The notes under the pieces were generated by a model that saw only the letters and a program-made list of their open reading frames with translations, had not been told where the DNA came from and did not search any database. Shown piece after piece: positions 9,845 to 19,012 of a stretch of 40,930 nt of DNA. Numbering within the stretch: position 1 is the stretch's first letter; the number at the start of each line of letters is the position of its first letter. The position numbers and the translations under genes are program-made. This DNA comes from Mycolicibacter nonchromogenicus (GTDB lineage: Bacteria > Actinomycetota > Actinomycetes > Mycobacteriales > Mycobacteriaceae): NCBI RefSeq assembly GCF_002101775.1, contig NZ_LQPI01000001.1:1-40930 (forward strand), written 5' to 3'.

Positions 9845-11304
9845 TGGCCGGAATCTTGATCGCCGGAACCACCAGCGATGCCGGCAAGACCGTAGTGGCC
9901 ACCGGGGTGTGTCGGGCGCTGGCCCGCCGCGGGGTGCGGGTGGCGCCCTACAAGGCGCAGAACATGTCGAATAACTCCATGGTGTGTGTCGACGCCGATG
10001 GCTTGCCCACGGAAATCGGCCGGGCGCAGTGGATTCAAGCGCTCGCCGCGCGCGCCACGCCGGATCCCACGATGAACCCGGTACTCCTCAAACCCGGCAG
10101 TGATCAGCAGAGCCATGTGGTGCTCATGGGCCGGCCGTGGGGCACCCTGTCGTCGTCGAACTGGATGCACGGCCGCGCCGAGCTGGCTGCGGCCGCGCAC
10201 CGTGCCTACGACGATCTCGCCGGGCGCTACGACGTGATCGTCGCCGAAGGGGCGGGCAGTCCCACCGAGATCAACCTGCGCGCCGGCGACTACGTGAACA
10301 TGGGCTTGGCGCGGCACGCCGGTCTGCCGGTGGTAGTCGTCGGTGACGTCGACCGCGGCGGGGTGTTCGCGGCGTTCTTCGGCACCGTCGCGCTGCTGTC
10401 GAGCGAGGACCAGTCGCTGGTGGCGGGGTTCATCGTGAACAAGTTCCGGGGCCGGCTGCGTCTATTGGAGCCCGGCCTGGCGGATCTGGAGCACCTCACC
10501 GGCCGGCGTGTCTTCGGCACCTTGCCGTGGCATCCAGAGCTGTGGCTGGACTCCGAGGACGCACTCGATCTGGACGGTCGACGCTCGGTGCGGGCTGGGG
10601 CGCGACGGGTCGCGGTCATCCGGCTGCCCCGGATCAGCAACTTCACCGACCTCGACGCACTGGGCCTAGAACCCGACCTGGACGTGGTGTTCGCCGCCGA
10701 CCCGCGTGGGGTCTCCGACGCTGATCTGGTGGTGTTGCCGGGAACTCGCGCCACGATCCACGATCTGGCATGGCTGCGCTCGCGCGGAATCGATGCCGCG
10801 ATCGCCGCGCACGTCGCCGCGGGCAAGCCCGTGTTGGGGATCTGCGGAGGTTTCCAGATGCTGGGGAAGAAGATCCGTGACCCTGACGGTATCGAGGGCG
10901 CGCCCGCCGAAGTGACAGGGCTGGGCCTGCTCGACATCGAAACCCGCTTTTCCGCCGCCAAAATCCTGCGGCTTTCCGACGGCGGCTACGAGATCCACCA
11001 CGGTCAGATCACCCGTGGCCCAGCAGCCGGGACCGACGAGGCGTTTCCCGGTGGTGTCCGCACCGGCCAGGTTTTCGGCACCATGCGGCACGGGTGCCTG
11101 GAGGCCGACGCATGGCGGGCGGCGTTCCTGGCCGAGGCTTTGGGGCTGGCGGCGTCGCCGGTCGCTTTTCCCGCCGCCCGGGAACGCCGGCTGGATCTGC
11201 TCGGGGATCTGATCGAGGAGCACCTGGACGTCGATGCCCTGCTGCAGCTGGCCTTGGGCGGGGCGCCGTCCAGGCTGCCGTTCCTGGCGCCGGGGGCACC
11301 GTGA
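9844..11304 (+). CDS. cobQ: Cobyric acid synthase CobQ
   Basis: This 486-aa glutamine-dependent amidotransferase amidates the b, d, e and g side chains of adenosylcobyrinic acid a,c-diamide. The N-terminal dethiobiotin-synthetase-like domain begins with GTTSDAGKTVVATGVCRAL and contains the hallmark YKAQNMSNNSMV. The C-terminal class I glutaminase-like domain has GICGGFQMLG with the nucleophilic Cys and a later YEIHHGQ His. The ATG at 9844 overlaps the cobF stop, so a longer upstream in-frame start inside cobF was rejected. The stop (TGA 11302-11304) overlaps the cobK GTG. Confidence 0.96.
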   Translation: MAGILIAGTTSDAGKTVVATGVCRALARRGVRVAPYKAQNMSNNSMVCVDADGLPTEIGRAQWIQALAARATPDPTMNPVLLKPGSDQQSHVVLMGRPWGTLSSSNWMHGRAELAAAAHRAYDDLAGRYDVIVAEGAGSPTEINLRAGDYVNMGLARHAGLPVVVVGDVDRGGVFAAFFGTVALLSSEDQSLVAGFIVNKFRGRLRLLEPGLADLEHLTGRRVFGTLPWHPELWLDSEDALDLDGRRSVRAGARRVAVIRLPRISNFTDLDALGLEPDLDVVFAADPRGVSDADLVVLPGTRATIHDLAWLRSRGIDAAIAAHVAAGKPVLGICGGFQMLGKKIRDPDGIEGAPAEVTGLGLLDIETRFSAAKILRLSDGGYEIHHGQITRGPAAGTDEAFPGGVRTGQVFGTMRHGCLEADAWRAAFLAEALGLAASPVAFPAARERRLDLLGDLIEEHLDVDALLQLALGGAPSRLPFLAPGAP

Positions 11305-12035
11305 CGCGCCTCTTGCTGCTCGGCGGTACCGCCGAGGCACGGGCACTGGCCGATCAATTGGTTGCCGCGGGTGTCGACGTCACAACGTCGTTGGCCGGCC
11401 GGGTCGCCGATCCACGGTTGCCGGTCGGGGCGGTACGGATCGGTGGCTTCGGCGGCATCCAGGGTCTGCGAGCGGCGTTGGCCGACTACGACGCCGTTGT
11501 GGACGCCACCCATCCGTTCGCGACGACGATGTCAGCCAATGCGGCCGCCGCGTGCGCCGCGGCCGACCGGCCACTGCTGCGGCTGGAACGGCCCGGCTGG
11601 GTTCAGCGGGCCGGCCAGGCGTGGCACTGGGCAGACTCGCACGCCCACGCCGGCCAGCTCGCAGCCCGGCTGGGGAACCGGCCCGTGCTGACCATTGGGC
11701 GTCAGCACCTGTCGTCATACCTGCCGGCGCTGGCCGGCGCGGCGGTTGTAGCGCGCGTGGTCGCGCCCCCGTCGATCGGCCTGCCGCCCAGCTGGTCGGT
11801 GATCAGGGACCGGGGGCCCTATGCGCTGCCCGGAGAACTCGCCCTGCTGCGCGATCACGGCGCGGACGTCATCGTCACCAAAGACTCGGGGGGCGAATAC
11901 ACCTGGCCGAAGATGTTGGCCGCTGAACAACTCGGCCTGCCGGTGGTCGTCGTGCGCCGCCCGGCCCGGCCGGCGGGAGTGCCCACGGTGAACGACGTCG
12001 AGCGCGTGGTGGCCTGGGTGCTAGCCGGCGATTGA
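11301..12035 (+). CDS. cobK: Precorrin-6A reductase CobK
   Basis: This 244-aa NADPH-dependent enzyme reduces precorrin-6A to precorrin-6B, the step after CobF. It begins with LLLLGGTAEARALA, the CobK/CbiJ N-terminal signature, followed by DATHPFATTMSANA and, near the C-terminus, VTKDSGGEYTWPKM. The start is the GTG at 11301, overlapping the cobQ stop (GTGA). The last 15 nt overlap tail-to-tail with the membrane-protein gene on the other strand. It is the last gene of the cobN operon. Confidence 0.95.
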   Translation: MTRLLLLGGTAEARALADQLVAAGVDVTTSLAGRVADPRLPVGAVRIGGFGGIQGLRAALADYDAVVDATHPFATTMSANAAAACAAADRPLLRLERPGWVQRAGQAWHWADSHAHAGQLAARLGNRPVLTIGRQHLSSYLPALAGAAVVARVVAPPSIGLPPSWSVIRDRGPYALPGELALLRDHGADVIVTKDSGGEYTWPKMLAAEQLGLPVVVVRRPARPAGVPTVNDVERVVAWVLAGD

Positions 12036-12467
12036 GGCGAGCTGCAGGGCGACGCCCGCGGTCAACAGTGCGGCGACCTTGACCACCTCCAGTCCCGCGT
12101 AGGCGTAGTGAGCGCGGGAGCGCTCGATGATTCCGCCTGGTGGTGCGGTCTGCGCGGCCAGCACCGCATCCGAGCGGCGGCGCAATCGGGGCCGGACCAG
12201 AAGAATCTGCCCGCTCAGCACCGCCACCGCTACGGCGACTCCGGCCAGCGCGATCGGCCCCGGGGCGGCGGTGGCCACCGCGAACACCACCACCGCGGCG
12301 AACACGATCTCCACCGCGTTGAGGGCCCGGAACACCAGCCGGCCGATACCGAGCCCCAGCGCGAGGGTGATCCCCGGAGCTCGGAACTTCAGTGGCGCCT
12401 CCAGGAAGGAGATCGCCAGCACCATGCCCAACCAGACAAAGACGACTGCCGCTGCCAGGGCGTTCAT
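12021..12467 (-). CDS. Small integral membrane protein of unknown function
   Basis: This 148-aa protein starts at ATG 12467 after an almost ideal Shine-Dalgarno sequence (GGAGGTGAT), which sets the start despite a longer open frame. Four hydrophobic segments are visible: residues ~1-20, ~33-58 and ~60-85, and one near the C-terminus. A basic cytoplasmic loop (RPRLRRRSD) lies between the third and fourth. I recognise no specific family. Its 3' end overlaps the cobK 3' end by 15 nt. It points away from the following plus-strand genes and shows no evident link to cobalamin. Confidence 0.8.
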   Translation of the reverse strand: MNALAAAVVFVWLGMVLAISFLEAPLKFRAPGITLALGLGIGRLVFRALNAVEIVFAAVVVFAVATAAPGPIALAGVAVAVAVLSGQILLVRPRLRRRSDAVLAAQTAPPGGIIERSRAHYAYAGLEVVKVAALLTAGVALQLASIAG

Positions 12468-12587
12468 CCCATCACCTCCAGGGAAATCTGTGGCTGTCGC
12501 GGCCAACGTATCTGTGTCATTCGGTAACAGACAAGGGTCTTTAGGCGGTAATCCCGGCCACCGACGCCGTCGGGCAGACTGGCAGGC

Positions 12588-12878
12588 GTGATTGTGGAAC
12601 ATGGAGTACTGCCCATCCGGCCCGGCAGCGAAGCCGACTTCGAAGCAGCCTTCGCCAAGGCACGACCGTTGATCTCCGCTGCGCCCGGATTCCTCGGGAT
12701 TTCGATGTCCCGGTCGGTCGAGTCGCCGAATCTGTACCTCTTGTTGGTGCAGTGGGAGAACATTGAGGCGCACACCGAGGGGTTCCGGAAGTCGCCGGAG
12801 TTCGAGCAGTGGCGTGCGCTGTTGCACGGCTTCTACGAATCGCCGCCGGTGATCGAGCACTTCGTGGGTATCGACTAA
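12588..12878 (+). CDS. Antibiotic biosynthesis monooxygenase (ABM) fold protein
   Basis: This 96-aa protein has the ferredoxin-like ABM fold: VEHGVLPIRPGSEADFEAAFAKA, SAAPGFLGISMSRS, YLLLVQWENIEAHTEGFRKSPEFEQW and a terminal H at VIEHF. Such small proteins act as cofactor-independent monooxygenases, haem-degrading enzymes or structural dimers; the substrate here cannot be told. The start is GTG 12588 without an evident ribosome-binding site. CAGACT at 12575-12580 stands at the right distance for a -10 element of a leaderless transcript. The gene ends 14 nt before the Ddn-like gene, so the two probably form an operon. Confidence 0.85.
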   Translation: MIVEHGVLPIRPGSEADFEAAFAKARPLISAAPGFLGISMSRSVESPNLYLLLVQWENIEAHTEGFRKSPEFEQWRALLHGFYESPPVIEHFVGID

Positions 12879-12892
12879 GGAGATGGTCGCCC

Positions 12893-13312
12893 GTGGACGC
12901 ACAGCGCACCCTGGAGTTCAACGCCCGTAACATCGCGGAGTTCCGCAGCAGCGGAGGAAAGCTGGGCGGTCCATTCGAAGGGGCCCCGGTCCTGCTGCTG
13001 ACCACCACCGGGGCCAAATCGGGACAGCCGCGCACCAGCCCGATGATGTATCTCCCGGAGGGCGATCGGATCTTCGTGTTCGCGTCCAACGAGGGCAAGG
13101 ACAATCATCCGAGCTGGTATCACAACCTGCGGGCCAATCCCTCGGCGACGGTCGAACTCGGCACCGACACCTTTGCGGTCACGGCGGTCGAGATCACCGG
13201 CGCCGAGCATGACCGGCTCTATGGGATCCAAGCCAAGCGCTATCCCGGCTTCGCCACCTACCGCGAACGCACCCAGCGGGTCATCCCGGTCGTCGAGCTG
13301 ATCAAGAAATGA
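12893..13312 (+). CDS. Deazaflavin (F420)-dependent nitroreductase family protein (Ddn-like)
   Basis: This 139-aa protein has the F420-binding Ddn/Rv3547 family pattern: GGPFEGAPVLLLTTTGAKSG, RTSPMMYLPEGDRIFVFASNEGKDNHPSWYHNL and NPSATVELG. These proteins are split-beta-barrel F420H2-dependent reductases, abundant in mycobacteria, and many have unknown natural substrates. The start is GTG 12893, ten bases after AAGGAG; other starts lack such a site. It follows the ABM gene closely and ends directly at a strong hairpin terminator. Confidence 0.92.
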   Translation: MDAQRTLEFNARNIAEFRSSGGKLGGPFEGAPVLLLTTTGAKSGQPRTSPMMYLPEGDRIFVFASNEGKDNHPSWYHNLRANPSATVELGTDTFAVTAVEITGAEHDRLYGIQAKRYPGFATYRERTQRVIPVVELIKK

Positions 13313-13357
13313 CTTCGCCTGGGGTGCGTCTCTCATAGAGACCCACCCCAGGCGAAG
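13313..13357. terminator. Strong bidirectional terminator hairpin
   Basis: A perfect 14-bp stem (CTTCGCCTGGGGTG at 13313-13326 with its complement at 13344-13357) encloses a second 6-bp stem (GTCTCT 13328-13333 with AGAGAC 13337-13342) and a 3-nt loop. It starts at the base after the stop of the plus-strand Ddn-like gene and ends 23 nt before the stop of the minus-strand glutamine synthetase gene, so it can serve both convergent transcripts. Confidence 0.85.
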
Positions 13358-13380
13358 AATTCAGACCAATCCCCGCGGAT

Positions 13381-15558
13381 CTAGAGGATGTAGAGCATCT
13401 CCTGATAGGTCGGCAGCGGCCACAGGTCGTCTGCCACGACACTCTCCAACGTGTCGGCGGCGGCCCGGACAGCCTCCATGGCCGGCAACAGCGCCTTCTG
13501 GGCATGCGTGGCCTCTTCGAGCGCGGACTCCGCCGAATGATCGGACAGTGCCGCCTTCAAGGCGCCCAGGGCCTCGGTCAGCGCATCGATCGGCTCCGAG
13601 ACCGACTGCAGGAGCGTCAGATTCGGTGTCACACCGGCCGCCGTCAATGCTGCGACGTTCTGCGCCAGCTCGGTCTGATAGCGGACCGCGGCCGGCAGGA
13701 TGATGGTCGACCCGATTTCCAGTGCCAGCTTGGCCTCGACACCGATGGTCAGCGCGTACTGCTCCAGACGCACTTCGTAGCGGCTCTGCAGCTCGCGCTC
13801 GTTGAAGACGCCGTACTTCTCGAAGACCTCGATCGCCTCCGGCTTGATCAGTTCCGGGATGGCGTCCAGGGTGGTCTTGAGGTTGGGCAGCCCGCGCGCG
13901 GCGGCCTCAGCCTGCCAGTTCTCCGAGTAGCCGTCCCCGTTGAAGACCACCGCGCCGTGTTCGGTGATGATGTCCGTCAGCAGCTTCTGCACCGCGCTGT
14001 CGAAGTCTTCGCCACCGGCCACGGCCTTCTCCAAGACGGTGGCCATGTAGTCGAACGAGTCGGCCATGATCGTGTTCAGGATGATCATCGGCACGGCCAC
14101 GGTCTGATTTGCACCGGGTGCCCGGAATTCAAATCGGTTGCCGGTGAAGGCAAAGGGGCTGGTGCGGTTGCGGTCGCCCGGGTCGGTGGGCAGCTCCGGC
14201 AGCGTGTCGACGCCGATGATCATGCTGCCCTTGCCCTTTGACGACGTCGCAGCGCCCTTGGCGATCTGCTCGAAGACATCTGCGAGCTGATCGCCGAGGA
14301 AGATCGAGATGATCGCCGGCGGCGCCTCATTGGCGCCCAGTCGGTGGTCGTTGGTGGCCGATGCCACCGAAACGCGCAGCAGCCCGGCGAACTTGTGGAC
14401 GGCACGGATGACCGCCGCGCAGAACACCAGGAACTGAGCGTTCTCGTGCGGAGTGTCACCCGGCACCAGAAGCGAGCCCAAGTCGGCATTACCCACCGAG
14501 AAGTTGACGTGCTTTCCGGAGCCGTTCACCCCGGCAAAGGGCTTCTCGTGGAACAGGCACTCCATACCGTGCCTCTTGGCGACGGTCTTGAACACCGTCA
14601 TCATCAACTGCTGGTGATCCGAGGCGATATTGGCCCGCTCGAACATCGGGGCCACCTCGAACTGAGCCGGGGCGACCTCATTGTGGCGAGTCTTGGCCGG
14701 AATGCCGAGCTTGAACAGCTCCCGCTCGGTGTCCATCATGAAACCCAGCACCCGCTCGGGGATCGCGCCGAAGTAGTGGTCGTCGAACTCCTGCCCCTTG
14801 GGCGGCTTGGCGCCGAACAGGGTGCGCCCGGCGGTGAGCAGGTCGGGCCGCGCCACGAAGAAGTGCCGGTCGACCAGGAAGTACTCCTGCTCGGGGCCAC
14901 AGAATGAGACCACCTTTTCCAGGTTGGTGTGCCCGAAGAGTTTCAGGATGCGCTCGGCGTGCACGCCCATGGCCTGTTGGCTGCGCAGCAGAGGCGTCTT
15001 GTAGTCCAGCGCCTCACCGGTCATCGAGACGAACACCGTGGGGATGCACAGCGTGTTGCCGTTCGGGTTCTCCAGGATGTAGGCGGGGCTGGTCACATCC
15101 CAGCCGGTGTAGCCGCGGGCCTCAAACGTCGATCGCAGGCCACCGGACGGGAAGCTGGAGGCGTCCGGCTCGCCCTGGGTCAGGGTCTTGCCGGCGAATT
15201 CAGCCAGCGCCTGCCCGTCCGAAACCGGTTCGAGGAAGCTGTCATGCTTCTCGGCGGTCAGCCCCGTCATCGGATAGAACACGTGCGCGTAGTGGGTCGC
15301 GCCCCGCTCCAACGCCCAGTCCTTCATCGCGGCGGCAACCGCGTCGGCCACCGTCGGGTCAAGCTTGGCGCCCTTTTCGATGGTCGCTATCACCGATTTG
15401 TAGATCGCCTTGGGCAGCCGACGTTGCATCTCCGCCTTGGTGAACACGTTGGCGCCGAAGATCTCACCCGGGGCCTGCTCGGGGTCGAAGCTGCAGGCGG
15501 GGGGCACACGGGCTTCGACTTGTGCAATCGCCTGGGAGCGGGTGCTGTTTCCACTCAA
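13381..15558 (-). CDS. glnN: Type III glutamine synthetase
   Basis: This 725-aa protein has the length of GSIII (GlnN) enzymes, far above the ~470 aa of GSI. Recognisable GSIII stretches are [16 protein letters not shown], GCELDPxx-like [25 protein letters not shown] (metal-binding Glu), [20 protein letters not shown] and the C-terminal [11 protein letters not shown] region. It makes glutamine from glutamate, ammonia and ATP in the cytoplasm. The start is TTG at 15558, with AGGA 6-7 nt upstream and no better ATG/GTG nearby. A TAGGGT -10 (15595-15600) and two GlnR-like boxes precede it. The standard mycobacterial GSI enzymes would be encoded elsewhere; this is an extra, probably nitrogen-regulated isoenzyme. 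Confidence 0.93.
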   Translation of the reverse strand: MSGNSTRSQAIAQVEARVPPACSFDPEQAPGEIFGANVFTKAEMQRRLPKAIYKSVIATIEKGAKLDPTVADAVAAAMKDWALERGATHYAHVFYPMTGLTAEKHDSFLEPVSDGQALAEFAGKTLTQGEPDASSFPSGGLRSTFEARGYTGWDVTSPAYILENPNGNTLCIPTVFVSMTGEALDYKTPLLRSQQAMGVHAERILKLFGHTNLEKVVSFCGPEQEYFLVDRHFFVARPDLLTAGRTLFGAKPPKGQEFDDHYFGAIPERVLGFMMDTERELFKLGIPAKTRHNEVAPAQFEVAPMFERANIASDHQQLMMTVFKTVAKRHGMECLFHEKPFAGVNGSGKHVNFSVGNADLGSLLVPGDTPHENAQFLVFCAAVIRAVHKFAGLLRVSVASATNDHRLGANEAPPAIISIFLGDQLADVFEQIAKGAATSSKGKGSMIIGVDTLPELPTDPGDRNRTSPFAFTGNRFEFRAPGANQTVAVPMIILNTIMADSFDYMATVLEKAVAGGEDFDSAVQKLLTDIITEHGAVVFNGDGYSENWQAEAAARGLPNLKTTLDAIPELIKPEAIEVFEKYGVFNERELQSRYEVRLEQYALTIGVEAKLALEIGSTIILPAAVRYQTELAQNVAALTAAGVTPNLTLLQSVSEPIDALTEALGALKAALSDHSAESALEEATHAQKALLPAMEAVRAAADTLESVVADDLWPLPTYQEMLYIL

Positions 15559-15571
15559 TGGAGTTCCTATC

Positions 15572-15637
15572 GTTACATGTGCGTGAGTTGCTTCACCCTA
15601 GGAAGATTTGATGGCGGCGCTGTTACAGACGTGTGAC
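15572..15637 (-). promoter_or_regulatory. Promoter region with two GlnR-like boxes
   Basis: On the minus strand GTCAC-n6-GTAAC lies at 15622-15637 and CTCAC-n6-GTAAC at 15572-15587. The first fits the actinobacterial GlnR pattern GTnAC-n6-GnAAC and the second is a weaker copy. TAGGGT at 15595-15600 would be the -10, placing the first box roughly 35-50 bp upstream of transcription start, an activating position, and the second at the start site. Regulation by GlnR is inferred from pattern and gene function. Confidence 0.5.
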
Positions 15638-15719
15638 AGGCCCAATTCGGGTCCGGGCATATTTGCCAGGCCGTCGACGGGCGCCCGCAGTCGCGGCCGG
15701 AGGGGCCGTCAATTGTTTG

Positions 15720-16649
15720 TTACCTCTTGGTCCCCGATGCCAGGCACCACGTCACCGCAGCCATGAGGGCGCCGACGCCCACCCGCCGGGCCAGCCGGGT
15801 CGTCCGCGGGATATCCGACGGCACGGGGGCCCGACCGCAACCCAGCCGTGCCCGATCTTCCCGCCGATTCCCGTAGTAGGTGTTCACCCCACCGAGCTGT
15901 AGGCCCAGCGCCCCGGCAAACGAGGCCTCGACTACCCCCGCATTGGGACTGGGATGACGCCGGGCGTCGCGGTGCCACGCCCGCAGCGCGCCTGCGGGAT
16001 CAGGGCCCAGGGCAGCCGCCAGGACACCGCTGAACCGGGCAGCCGGCAGGCCCAGCAGATCATCCAGCCGCGCTGCTGCCCAGCCGAACCGGCCGTAGTG
16101 GGCATTGCGGTGGCCGATCATGGCATCCAGTGTGTTGGCGCAGCGGTGCGCGACCAGCCCCGGAACGCCCGCCACCGCCCCCCACACCAACGACGCCACC
16201 ACCGCGTCGGAGGTGTTCTCCGCCACGGATTCGACGACGGCCCGGGCGATCTCATCGGGTTCCAGCGCTGTGGTGTCGCGCCCGACCAGGTTGCGCACGC
16301 GGGCACGGGCCGAGTCCAGGTCGCCGGCGGCCAAAAAGGCGTGTACGGCGTCGGCTTCGCGCTCCAGTGATCGCCCGCCCAGGACTGCCCAGGTGGCTGC
16401 GGCGGTCAGTACCGTGCGCGCGCAGGGCGTTCGTGCGGCGTGCTCGGCCGCATATGCCAGTCCGACGGCGCCGCCGACGAGCATCAGAACATGGGCGATC
16501 CCGCTCGCCCTGGTGTCGCGATAGGTCCGCCGCTCCATTGTCAGCGCGCACGCCCCGAATCCGGCGACCGGATGCAGCCGTCGTGGATCACCCCAGACTC
16601 GGTCGGCGGCGAATCCAAGCGCCAGGCCCAGCGCCCGGCCCGCATTCAC
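15720..16649 (-). CDS. cobD: Adenosylcobinamide-phosphate synthase CobD (CbiB)
   Basis: This 309-aa membrane protein attaches (R)-1-amino-2-propanol (phosphate) to adenosylcobyric acid. Family markers are FAADRVWGDPRRLHPVAGFG at the N-terminus, ESVAENTSDAVVASLVWG, RCANTLDAMIGHRN and HPSPNAGVVEASFAGALG. Several hydrophobic segments fit an integral membrane enzyme. The start is GTG 16649, overlapping the stop of the CobB-CobC gene (GTGA), which supports this start over one further upstream. It is the last gene of the chelatase-cobO-cobBC-cobD operon. The CobC half of the preceding protein would make its substrate. Confidence 0.95.
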   Translation of the reverse strand: MNAGRALGLALGFAADRVWGDPRRLHPVAGFGACALTMERRTYRDTRASGIAHVLMLVGGAVGLAYAAEHAARTPCARTVLTAAATWAVLGGRSLEREADAVHAFLAAGDLDSARARVRNLVGRDTTALEPDEIARAVVESVAENTSDAVVASLVWGAVAGVPGLVAHRCANTLDAMIGHRNAHYGRFGWAAARLDDLLGLPAARFSGVLAAALGPDPAGALRAWHRDARRHPSPNAGVVEASFAGALGLQLGGVNTYYGNRREDRARLGCGRAPVPSDIPRTTRLARRVGVGALMAAVTWCLASGTKR

Positions 16650-19012
16650 TGCCGAACCCGGTCGAGTGCGGCCAGCAGCTGATCGGTCAGGTCCGGCTGC
16701 CGCACCGCGATCCGCACCCACCTGTCGTCCAGGCCCGGAAAGGTGTCCGCACGTCGCACGGCGATGCCGCTCTCGCGCAACGCCGTGTGCGCGCCGGGGC
16801 CGGCCTGGGCCAGCACAAATGGAGCCGGGCCTGCGACGAATCGCACCTCGCGTGCGGCCAGGCCCGCAGCCAGGTGCGCCCGCCAGGACGCCAACTGCTG
16901 GGCCCGGCGGTCACTTTCGCGCGCCGCCCGCTCATCCGAGCAGGCGCGCATGGCGGCCAGCGCCGGGGCCGACACCGACCACGGGATCTGCAGTCGGGCC
17001 GCCTCGGAGAGCAGCGCGGGGTCACCGAGCAGGTATCCCGCGCGAATCCCGGGAATCGACCAGTGCTTGGTCAGGCTGCGGCTCACCAGCAGCCCCGGAT
17101 GCCGATGTCCGCAGAGAGTCTCCGGCTCACCGGGGACCGCATCGAGGAAGGCCTCATCGACCAGCACCACCCGGCCGGGGCGCAGCAGTTGGCGCAGTGT
17201 CTGCGCCGGATGCAACACGCCGGTGGGGTTGGTCGGGTTGCCCACGACCACGAGGTCGGCGTCGGCGGGCACCGCATCGGGGTGCAGCGCGAAGTCGTCG
17301 TCGGCCCGGCACATCACGGTGGTGACGCTGTGACCCGCGGCGGTCAGCGCGGCATGCGGTCCGGTGTACTGCGGATGTACCACCACCGGGCAACGCCACG
17401 GCCGCATGCGGGCCACCAGGTCGAAGGCCTCCGACGCGCCCGCAGTGGGCAGTACCTGCGCGGCGGTGACACCATGCCGGGCGGCCAACGCAGCGCGGGC
17501 CGCCGATGCCTGCGGGTACGCCACTGCATCGTCGATTGAGGCGTGCAGGGCGCGCTCGAGCCAGTCCGGGCGTGGTCCGGCGTAGACGTTGACTGCGAAA
17601 TCGAGCAGACCAGGTGCCGCCTCGACATCGCCGTGATGGTGCAGATCGGGGCCGCCGAAGCCGTGCACCGCCTCGGTGAAACGCTGCGGCAGCGTTGGGT
17701 GCCCGGCCCAATGCGTGTGCAGGTAGGAGGCATGCAGGCTCGCGGAGGCGTAGCCGTCCGGCCCGCCGGGAAGTTGCCAGGCCGCGTCGACGGCGCGATC
17801 GAAAGTGACTTCAGTGCGGTGGAATTCGTGGCCGGTGACCGGATCGCCGGCTCGCGCCAGCAGATTATCGGTCGCCGCAGTGGCCTCCCGGTAGCCCAGC
17901 GTCAGACGCGGGGTCATCGCGGCACAGCCCGGCAAGGCCCCGACCCCGTCGTCGTCACCAACTCGCCGGCACAGGTACGCCAGCCCGCCACACTCGGCGA
18001 CGGTTGGCACTCCCGCCGCGATCGCGGCCCGCAGCGCACCCAGCAACGCGGTGTTGGCGCCCAGGTGCTCCGCGTAGACCTCGGGGAACCCGCCCCCCAG
18101 GTAGATGCCCGCGGTGCCGGTCGGCAGGCGCGTGTCGGTGAGTGGGTCGAAGCTCACCACCTCGCAACCGGCGGCGCGCAGCAGCTCGAACGTCTCGGTG
18201 TAGCCGAACGTGAACGCCCGCCCGGCAGCGACGGCCACCACCGGCCGGCGCCCCGACGCGGCAGTGATCTGAGCTGCGGGGTCCCAGGCGCTGCCAGCCA
18301 AACCCGGAGCCCGCCCTGCCAGTTCCAGCAGCGTGTCCAGATCCACACACTGCCGCATGAGCTCGGCCAGCCGAGTGATCATGGCGGCCGACTCGTCGCG
18401 CTCGGCCGCCGGCACCAGGCCCAGATGCCGCGACGGCGTGTGAACTGCTGTGTCGCGCGGCAGCACCCCGAGCACCGGAATGCCGCTGGGGCGCAACGCG
18501 GCAACCACTTCCTCGGCGTGTCGAGAGCTGCCGGCCTTGTTCAGCACCACCCCGGCGACGTGGACCGCCGGATCGAAACCCGCCAGGCCGGCCACCACCG
18601 CCGCATGCGTCCGCGAGGCGTGCGAGATGTCGACCACCAGCACCACCGGCGTAGCCGTCAGCGCAGCGACATGGGCGGTGGAGGCCTCGCCGCCGGTGCC
18701 CAGGCGCCCGTCGAAGAGCCCCATGACGCCTTCGATCACCGCGACATCCGCGCCCGCCGCGCCGTGCAGCAACAAGGGCACGATGCGCTGCGGCCCCACC
18801 AGGTAGGGATCCAGGTTGCGGGCCGGCCGTCCGGTGGCCAGCGCGTGATAGCCGGGGTCGATGTAGTCCGGGCCGACCTTGTGGCCGCTGACCTGCATGC
18901 CGCGGGCGGACAGCGCGGCCATCAGCCCGACCGCCACCGTGGTCTTGCCGTGCCCGGATGCGGGCGCAGCGACGACCAGACGGGGCAGGGAGGTGCCCAC
19001 CACGCTCACCAT
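16646..19012 (-). CDS. cobB: Fusion of cobyrinate a,c-diamide synthase (CobB) and CobC-like PLP decarboxylase
   Basis: The protein has 788 aa. Residues 1 to ~450 are CobB: P-loop APASGHGKTTVAVGLMAAL, GHKVGPDYIDPGYH, IEGVMGLFDG, then a glutaminase-like part with YLGGGFPEVYAEHL, AECGGLAYLC (nucleophilic Cys) and GHEFHRTEV. Residues ~465-788 are a CobC/threonine-phosphate-decarboxylase-like aminotransferase fold: VGNPTNPTGVL, VDEAFLD and SRSLTKHWSIPGIRAGYLLG with the likely PLP lysine in SLTK. No stop or frameshift lies between them. CobB amidates the a and c side chains of hydrogenobyrinic acid; CobC supplies aminopropanol phosphate for CobD, the next gene. In M. tuberculosis the two functions are separate genes (Rv2848c and Rv2231c). 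The start is ATG 19012; GTG 19009, overlapping the cobO stop, is an equally close alternative. Confidence 0.93.
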   Translation of the reverse strand: MVSVVGTSLPRLVVAAPASGHGKTTVAVGLMAALSARGMQVSGHKVGPDYIDPGYHALATGRPARNLDPYLVGPQRIVPLLLHGAAGADVAVIEGVMGLFDGRLGTGGEASTAHVAALTATPVVLVVDISHASRTHAAVVAGLAGFDPAVHVAGVVLNKAGSSRHAEEVVAALRPSGIPVLGVLPRDTAVHTPSRHLGLVPAAERDESAAMITRLAELMRQCVDLDTLLELAGRAPGLAGSAWDPAAQITAASGRRPVVAVAAGRAFTFGYTETFELLRAAGCEVVSFDPLTDTRLPTGTAGIYLGGGFPEVYAEHLGANTALLGALRAAIAAGVPTVAECGGLAYLCRRVGDDDGVGALPGCAAMTPRLTLGYREATAATDNLLARAGDPVTGHEFHRTEVTFDRAVDAAWQLPGGPDGYASASLHASYLHTHWAGHPTLPQRFTEAVHGFGGPDLHHHGDVEAAPGLLDFAVNVYAGPRPDWLERALHASIDDAVAYPQASAARAALAARHGVTAAQVLPTAGASEAFDLVARMRPWRCPVVVHPQYTGPHAALTAAGHSVTTVMCRADDDFALHPDAVPADADLVVVGNPTNPTGVLHPAQTLRQLLRPGRVVLVDEAFLDAVPGEPETLCGHRHPGLLVSRSLTKHWSIPGIRAGYLLGDPALLSEAARLQIPWSVSAPALAAMRACSDERAARESDRRAQQLASWRAHLAAGLAAREVRFVAGPAPFVLAQAGPGAHTALRESGIAVRRADTFPGLDDRWVRIAVRQPDLTDQLLAALDRVRQ

